Below are positions 58,400 through 64,000 of a stretch of 64,000 nt of DNA, piece after piece; positions within the stretch are counted from its first letter, which is position 1, and every line of letters begins with the position of its first letter. Made by a program: the position numbers and the translations under genes. The DNA is from Angiostrongylus vasorum (lineage: Eukaryota > Nematoda > Chromadorea > Rhabditida > Metastrongylidae), in NCBI GenBank assembly GCA_018806985.1, contig JADANN010000162.1, forward strand, positions 1,633,501 through 1,697,500. The letters run 5' to 3'. The notes below the pieces were generated by a model. The model searched no databases. It was given only the letters and a program-made list of their open reading frames with translations, and was not told the origin of the DNA.

Positions 58400-58570
58400 A
58401 GAGTGGGACTCGAACGGGTCGAACTGCGCCGAGCACCCTCCGTTTTCGAATACAACTGGAGCCGAACTCTAGGTACAGTACACGCTTGATGTGCAGGCGA
58501 ACCTCTGCACGAGCCGCCTGCGCATTGTCGTCCGTCTGTCTCGTCTCCCATCCGGAACGAGATGTAAATT
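58400..58570 (-). other. GC-rich block, possible exon or promoter
   Basis: Clearly more GC-rich than its surroundings. One minus frame reads QAARAEVRLHIKRVLYLEFG, another starts MGDETDGRQCAGG. Donors AGG|GTGCTC (phase 0, fits KH exon 56598) and GAG|GTGAAC (phase 2) are present. It may be the 5' exon of the KH gene, but there is no clear acceptor or start. Confidence 0.3.
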
Positions 58571-59539
58571 AGTTCCCAAAGGGGTTTATTAAGAGTTCCG
58601 GTAAAGGAACACTAAGTGAAGTGTTCCTGTTATCACGCACGATCCCCATGCAGTTGTGGCCTAACGGCAGCTCCCAGCTTGCTGTACTTGAACTGGAGTT
58701 GGGAAGTAAGTAAAATTGGTCCTGGGCTTCCTCAAATTGGTTCGAATTCTGGAAAATTAAAAAACAAAGCAGTACGCCAGCAATTGAGGAATGGTGGAAA
58801 GGCTTTCATAAGGAAGGGTTTGATTCGTTTAACTAAAATATTCTCGCACTAGACAAGCATTAGCAGTACCAGCATCAGTACGAGTACTACTACTAAAGAA
58901 AGTGCTAATAATACTGCCGGTATTCCTAGTCCTAGAATTGTCAGTGCTTCCTAAGTGCTTTTTATTCAAATCTACTTGAAAGAGAAACAAATATTTTCAA
59001 GTCACCAGCTAACTTCTGATCAGTTTCTATTCGCATGTGTCGCTGCTTGACGCATATTTCGCAACCTATCCAGTTGGTTGTCATAGAGGTTGATCCTGGC
59101 GAGAACTGTATGGATGTGCCGAATGAGCGCAAGTTTTTGACCCACAGTGAAGTTCTATGGATTATTTTACCCCCAAAACACGAAGGAAGAGGTCTATATG
59201 GCGACTTCGGAGCACTAACTATAGCTCAGCTGTCGTTCTAAGTTTTTAGGACAACAGCTCTCAAAAAGCCAAGTTATCGAGACTTTCGTCTATGTGCTAT
59301 GGTCTACCAATAATCAAGAGATGGGCGGAAAATCCCAGAATTCGGCCGAACTGGAATGGCCGATACATGTGGTGAGAAGTTACGTACTGTTTTCGTCAAT
59401 ATCTTGAAAGGGGACGGTTCTTCAGAATGGCATTCCACTTTTCCATCTTATTCATGTTATCGTGGCTTGATAAGAATCCTGGCGATTTGAGCAGACCCAA
59501 AGTTTCAAATCACTTTTGTAGTTAACGTCAGTTCTCCTA

Positions 59540-59915
59540 GTGGTTTTTACCGCCTCATCTTAGCTGGGAGGTGTTCTTCGGTGTAGTGCTGCGATGTGCA
59601 GCGGGGGCATTTATCCGTTCGGCAGGGTCCACCAAGCTGAGGAGTCCGGCGTTTCCACCAGGAAGCCCAGCTAAGCGTAAACCAATGCCAGGATCCGCCA
59701 CCGTTCTGTTATCAAAGTCGCGCGGTGGCAAATCTCACTGTGATCCACAAGAGGTGCGACTGCCTGTCGTGGTGACGACCTGGGGCAGACTTCGGCCATA
59801 CTGACCTCGGGACTCTAGGGAACCCAGTGGCTAAACCAGCAATAATCCGAAAAAATGGAGAGTGACCCGGGGACCGCACAACCAGTGAGGACGGGTCGTC
59901 CAAGTATCCAAGGAT
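59540..59915 (+). repeat. Family-B copy
   Basis: Plus copy from TTTTTACCGCCTCATCTTAG to GACGGGTCGTCCAAGTATCC. Confidence 0.86.
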
Positions 59916-60024
59916 CCAACAGTGCAAAAGACCGTTTTTCGAGCGAATACACTGAGTGGTAATTTGACTGCTAATTGAATGCTATTTCATTTTCCAACCA
60001 CTTCAGTGTATCATTGTTGTACGT

Positions 60025-60270
60025 TTCCATTAGGAAGCCTAGCTAAGTGTAAAACATTAACAGGATCCACTACCGTCCTGGTATCAGACTAGTTGCACCG
60101 TGGCAAATCTCCATCTGATCCACGAAGGCGGCGGGTGCTTGTGGTGATCGCGACCAGGGGCAGACATTGGCTAGGCTGACACTTGGGACTCCAGGGAACC
60201 ACAATGGATAAACCAGGAAATCTCCGAGGAAAATGGACGCACATCCAGTGAAAACGGGGCATCCAAGTAT
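60025..60270 (+). repeat. Family-B copy, 5'-truncated
   Basis: Starts in the middle of the unit (TTTCCATTAGGAAGCCTAG) and runs to the tail ATCCAAGTATACAAATAAGC. Only 110 bp from the previous copy. Confidence 0.82.
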
Positions 60271-60599
60271 ACAAATAAGCATAATGTACCATAGTTGTAT
60301 AGAATGTGTGGGCATACAAAGTACCGAAATTTACACAACATAAGTTCCAGAACACTTCCAAATACCGAAAGAAATATGTTTATATGGTGGAACACAGTAG
60401 TATAAAGTAAATAGTAGCATACATGTCACATATATCCCTTAGAGCAAAGCCTCTGCTATAGCATTATCATAGTATCAAATCCTCAAATGCTTTATTTATC
60501 GAAAAACTATCGTCTACTGTCAAAAAAACTGGCATATGCACCAGAGAAGGAAAGTTTGGGGGTGATTTGTTGCTCCGGCCACACGAAATTAGGCCCAAT

Positions 60600-60830
60600 T
60601 GTGAAAGTGGTAAACACCGTTCAGGTGACTGGAAGCATATTTGACTTATACGGTGATTTGCGTGGACCCACCGATATATTAAGGTAGTGTTCCTATCTTC
60701 CCAGACATGCCTAGCACCAATTTGCAGGCAAAGGATGGAGAGCATCCTCCCCTTATGGCGTGGGACTGAACCAAAGGCCGCATGTGCATTGCGCGGCACT
60801 CCTTGCCACTGCACTAAACGCACCGCTGTC
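60600..60830 (-). repeat. Diverged SINE-A copy
   Basis: Recognisable by CCCAGACATGCCTAGCACCA and the GCACTCCTTGCCACTGCAC head; older than the others, next to the GIY-YIG fragment. Confidence 0.7.
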
Positions 60831-60850
60831 TGTCGTCATTTCTAAGAAAT

Positions 60851-60976
60851 TTGTTACAACGTTCGGATGCAGTGTACCTAGTCTCTTGTAAAGCATGTGG
60901 GGATGAATACGTTGGCGAAACGGGTAGACTGGTCTGCGTCCGCTTGAAAGCACACCTGGTTGGTAAGTTTAAACTG
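60851..60976 (+). mobile_element. Penelope-like element fragment: GIY-YIG endonuclease
   Basis: Open frame reads DAVYLVSCKACGDEYVGETG then RLVCVRLKAHL. The YLVSC..C..EYVGETGR..R...H pattern is the zinc-linked GIY-YIG endonuclease of Penelope-like retroelements. It is cut off on the right by a family-C repeat at about 60978 and preceded by a diverged SINE-A. Confidence 0.82.
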
Positions 60977-60977
60977 A

Positions 60978-61645
60978 AACCAAACATGCGGGTTCCCTTC
61001 GTTCCACCTGTCTCTCACCTAGTTCTATCGATCTTTTGCCATCAGCAATCACCCGTCAGCGGGATTGATCTGGGAGCTCAAATCGGCATTGACCCCAGTT
61101 AAGTTGAGGCAGTGGTTGTAATCACAATCTTAACCTTTTTATTTACTGCCTATCTTCTTTAATAGCAAGGTATGTTGCGAAATATAACTTCTATAATGCA
61201 GTGATATTTGCAAAACTCCGGACCGCAGGTGTCTGCGGTGAAGAACGGGCGCGCTGCTTTCCGAGGAGTAACGCGTTCACCACCACACCATGCGGGTCCT
61301 TCGTTTCGACTGTCTCTCAGCTAAATAAAAAGGTTACGATTGTGATTATAACTATAGCCTCAGCTTAACTGGGTTCAATGCCGATTTGGGTTCCCTAGAT
61401 CAACCCCGCTGACGAGTGATTGCTGATGGCAAAAGATCGATAGAACTAGCTGAGAGACAGGCGGAACGAAGGACCCGCACGGTGTGGTGGTGAACGCGTT
61501 ACTCCCCGGGAAGGGCAATAGCGCGTTCGTTACTCACCACAGACACCTGCGGTCCGGAGTTTTTCAAATATCTCAGCATTATAGAAGTTATATTTCGCAA
61601 CATACCCTGCCATGAGAAAGAATAGGCAGTAAATAAAAAGGAGGT
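60978..61645. repeat. Family-C composite, second copy
   Basis: Same order as the 42-kb composite: minus, shortened minus, plus. It interrupts the GIY-YIG fragment on its left. Confidence 0.88.
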
Positions 61646-61684
61646 TAACATTGAAACCAAACACTTTACTAGACGCGCATAAAA

Positions 61685-61968
61685 AATCAAGGATTAAGCT
61701 CTCGGCGTTGATCAATCCCTTAGCGATGCGTCATGCATTCGATTTCATTAAGCATCGTTTGAAGGTGATTGAATGCATATATGACCTTTACAATGACTTG
61801 GGTATGACCTACCGATGTATCGAGCCAGTGCTGCTGTCCTCGCATACAAGTCTGATATCAACTTTCCGACCCCGGAGGTAAGGAAGGGGTCGGTCAGCCA
61901 GGGGGCATGGGAATCGATCTCGCGTGTATTGTAGGGTGCTTCCGATCACTGCGCCACACGCACCCATC
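61685..61968 (-). repeat. SINE-A copy
   Basis: Minus copy starting ATCAAGGATTAAGCTCTC and ending CACTGCGCCACACGCACCC; follows directly on the 61-kb family-C composite. Confidence 0.87.
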
Positions 61969-64000
61969 TACGCGCGCACAGGACACAGAAACATAACGGA
62001 GAAGATTTTGTAGTAGGAGTCACTGTCTTCGCACAGGAATCGAAAAACGTCAGCGCATGAAACTGTTGAAGCTTTTTCGATTAATTCCAAAAATCCAAAA
62101 ATGAACTACCAGGAGGAGTACCTTGTCATCACGCGTATACTCTGTGCGGCTGCTGTCCACCAATTAATTGGAATACTTGCAAAAGACAAAACGGTGGATG
62201 TTTAAAAGACGCCGTTTATTACTCGAATACAAATTTATGTGTTAAGTTTTATCTGCTAGGGTTATGAAAGTGTTTGGCTGAGTTGATCGCATGTCAATTT
62301 GACCTTTCCAGGCTCTGAAGAAGGCTAAAGCACCGAAACGTCGGCTATTGCATGCTAACATATTCTGTAATACCAACTTCGTGTTTGCTGCTTGAAGAAG
62401 AACAGTGATTTATCAATCAATGCCGAGGTTAATGGAAAGTCGGTCTTGGGAAATGGTACAATGTGTTAGTAGTTATGAGGAGTATTCCACTTGAAAAGTG
62501 CTCACAGCAACAATTAACGCTTCCTACAAATTAATTAATATGAAACATGAGAAAGAAGCAAATTAATTAGATCATAAGGGTGAAAATGGCAGTTGTTGTT
62601 GGCAAGATGTTGGTTCATAAAAGAACTGGATGAGGAATGTGATGATAACAATCGAGTCTAAGTGCCGAGCAAATGCATGGAGTTCGAAGGAAATCATACT
62701 CAAGTGCGAGTTATACGACTGTATAGAACAAATATGGAACTGAGATTTAGGGAGCAACAAGGAATAATTTCCATCGGCTTTAATGCCTACATAAGAATAA
62801 TGTGGCCATGACGAAGCGGTATTTCCTAAAGGTAGCCATTGTTGTAGTCTTCACGAGGATCCCCAGTATGTCGGTGATATCCTTAAAACGATTAGAAAAT
62901 GTTTGTTGTTATCCATGGTTGTGTTTATACGATAATGCAGTTTTATTCTATGAATTGCACCCCATTAGCTTGCCGCGAAATTAGCAGCGGATTTTGATAG
63001 CCAAACTTTAAATGCTACAACTCGGCCCAAGCCCAGCTTTAACATATAGAACCGAAAATTCACTGTGCGCAAGGCACTGTAGGCAAATTGCACGAAGTGC
63101 ATTGCTTCCAATGCATTTCTTATTCAGTGGTCTATGTTCCTACACAAAGCTTTTTCTGTTGTACTTTTTATGTTCAATCGATCGCTTGTCCAGTATAGAT
63201 GATGTAGCAAGAGTGCGCCCCCAAGAAAGAGAATCTCTGCACCTAACAAATCACAAAAAGCCTATTTTCTTTACGAGATGGTGTGTATTGTGCTGAAGAT
63301 AGTAAGCACCATGGAGACTATTGCCTTCAGTTGTGCAGCGGTGTCTTCACTGCAGTAGCTGAACACTGAAGCTGACATTTACGGACAACCTTTCGCTAGG
63401 ACAACGTAAAAAGATTTATAAATTGAGACGACTCTTCCAAAATGTCCCTGTGTTCACAGACTATGTGCTGTCGGATAGGGATTCAAGACATTTGGCTTTT
63501 GAAAACAGTTAGCAAGCCTTACTATCACAACTTCCTAGTGATGTTTCAGACGTAACACTGAGGGACATTTATTGTATAATTTACAGCCTGCAAATTTCCT
63601 GCTTTGACATTGCCTTATAGCATGCTATGTGTTCTTCCAACAGCTGCCGGCCGAAAAGACAGGTCGTTATTTTGAGTAAGTATTCAGCAAAGAGAAAATT
63701 TACAAACTGCCTTTGTTTAGCTGACACGATGTTGGTATAGATGGTCTTACTGTTAATGGTGTTGCTGTTCGATAGCTGACATATCGGCAACTTCGCTCAC
63801 CTCAGAGCCGCGCTGCTAGACCATCCGTTTGTTGTTCAAGAGGGATGATGAGGGGAGACCCACCCATGGGGGGTGAGTATCAGAAGCTAATTTTGTGATA
63901 AGGAGTCTTCTACGTGTGATAATGAGACATTCATACTTCCGGTTAGTCTTTGGACTTTGAAATTTGTCCAAAACGCCTCAAGAGTCTTGCCCCGTCGATA
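61969..64000. other. No gene seen apart from the hammerhead-like repeat
   Basis: Apart from 62311-62344 and the CAATGCCGAGGTTAATGGAA text near 62421, no exon, repeat family or RNA gene was recognised. Confidence 0.5.
62311..62344 (+). ncRNA. Hammerhead-like core
   Basis: GGCTCTGAAGAAGGCTAAAG then CACCGAAACGTCGG: both core halves CTGAAGA and CGAAAC are present; stem II is imperfect. 1.35 kb from the GIY-YIG fragment, on the same strand. Confidence 0.45.

Noticed and set aside
1..64000. CRISPR arrays, bacterial operons, prophage or plasmid features.
   Set aside because: No regularly spaced repeats or prokaryotic gene organisation; introns and trans-splice-like acceptors show a nematode nuclear genome.

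Overview
The window is nuclear DNA of a nematode, most likely a strongylid (hookworm-like) clade V worm. The evidence is small exons with TTTTCAG-type acceptors, a complete RAB-3 whose closest remembered match is the C. elegans protein, a BicC/GLD-3-type KH protein, RTE-class LINE debris of the kind common in hookworms, and very dense short interspersed repeats. It is not prokaryotic. Most long open frames are noise or repeat shadows, and the real genes are split into exons of 50-440 bp.

Layout. (1) 1-8.3 kb: repeats and an eroded RTE endonuclease remnant; no gene identified. (2) 8.4-16.8 kb, minus strand: all seven coding exons of rab-3, with introns holding SINE-like copies, a tandem duplication and large repeat-filled stretches. 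(3) 17.25-18.58 kb, plus strand: three phase-compatible exons of an unidentified gene transcribed away from rab-3; a further plus exon at 21.93 kb probably belongs to it, and an exon-like frame at 21.2 kb lies on the other strand. (4) 19.4-20.6 and 27.2-29.2 kb: two decayed RTE retrotransposons, the second followed by a 22-mer very close to the nematode SL1 spliced leader. (5) 31.4-38.2 kb, minus: six exons of a three-finger C2H2 zinc-finger protein with its own C-terminus; more minus-strand exons at 43.2-43.9 kb may be its 5' end or a separate gene. (6) 45.5-46.0 kb: mariner remnant. (7) 51.5-56.6 kb, minus: eleven in-phase exons of a multi-KH protein of the Bicaudal-C/GLD-3 family. (8) 57-64 kb: repeats, a Penelope-type GIY-YIG fragment and hammerhead-like repeats; no gene recognised.

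Three short interspersed families dominate the space between exons. Family A (about 285 bp) is a tRNA-derived SINE with A and B boxes and an (ATCCTTTTT)-type tail. Family B (about 385 bp) ends in AAGT repeats. Family C (about 300 bp, tRNA-like promoter boxes) often occurs as inverted pairs, including a near-perfect 170-bp-arm palindrome at 32 kb and a composite present in two nearly identical copies at 42 and 61 kb. A fourth repeat carries a hammerhead-ribozyme-like core (CTGAAGA ... GAAAC) in four places and is probably Penelope-derived.

The genes show no operon-like arrangement. Exon calls rest on frame continuity, splice sites and family motifs read by eye; no alignment or search could be run.
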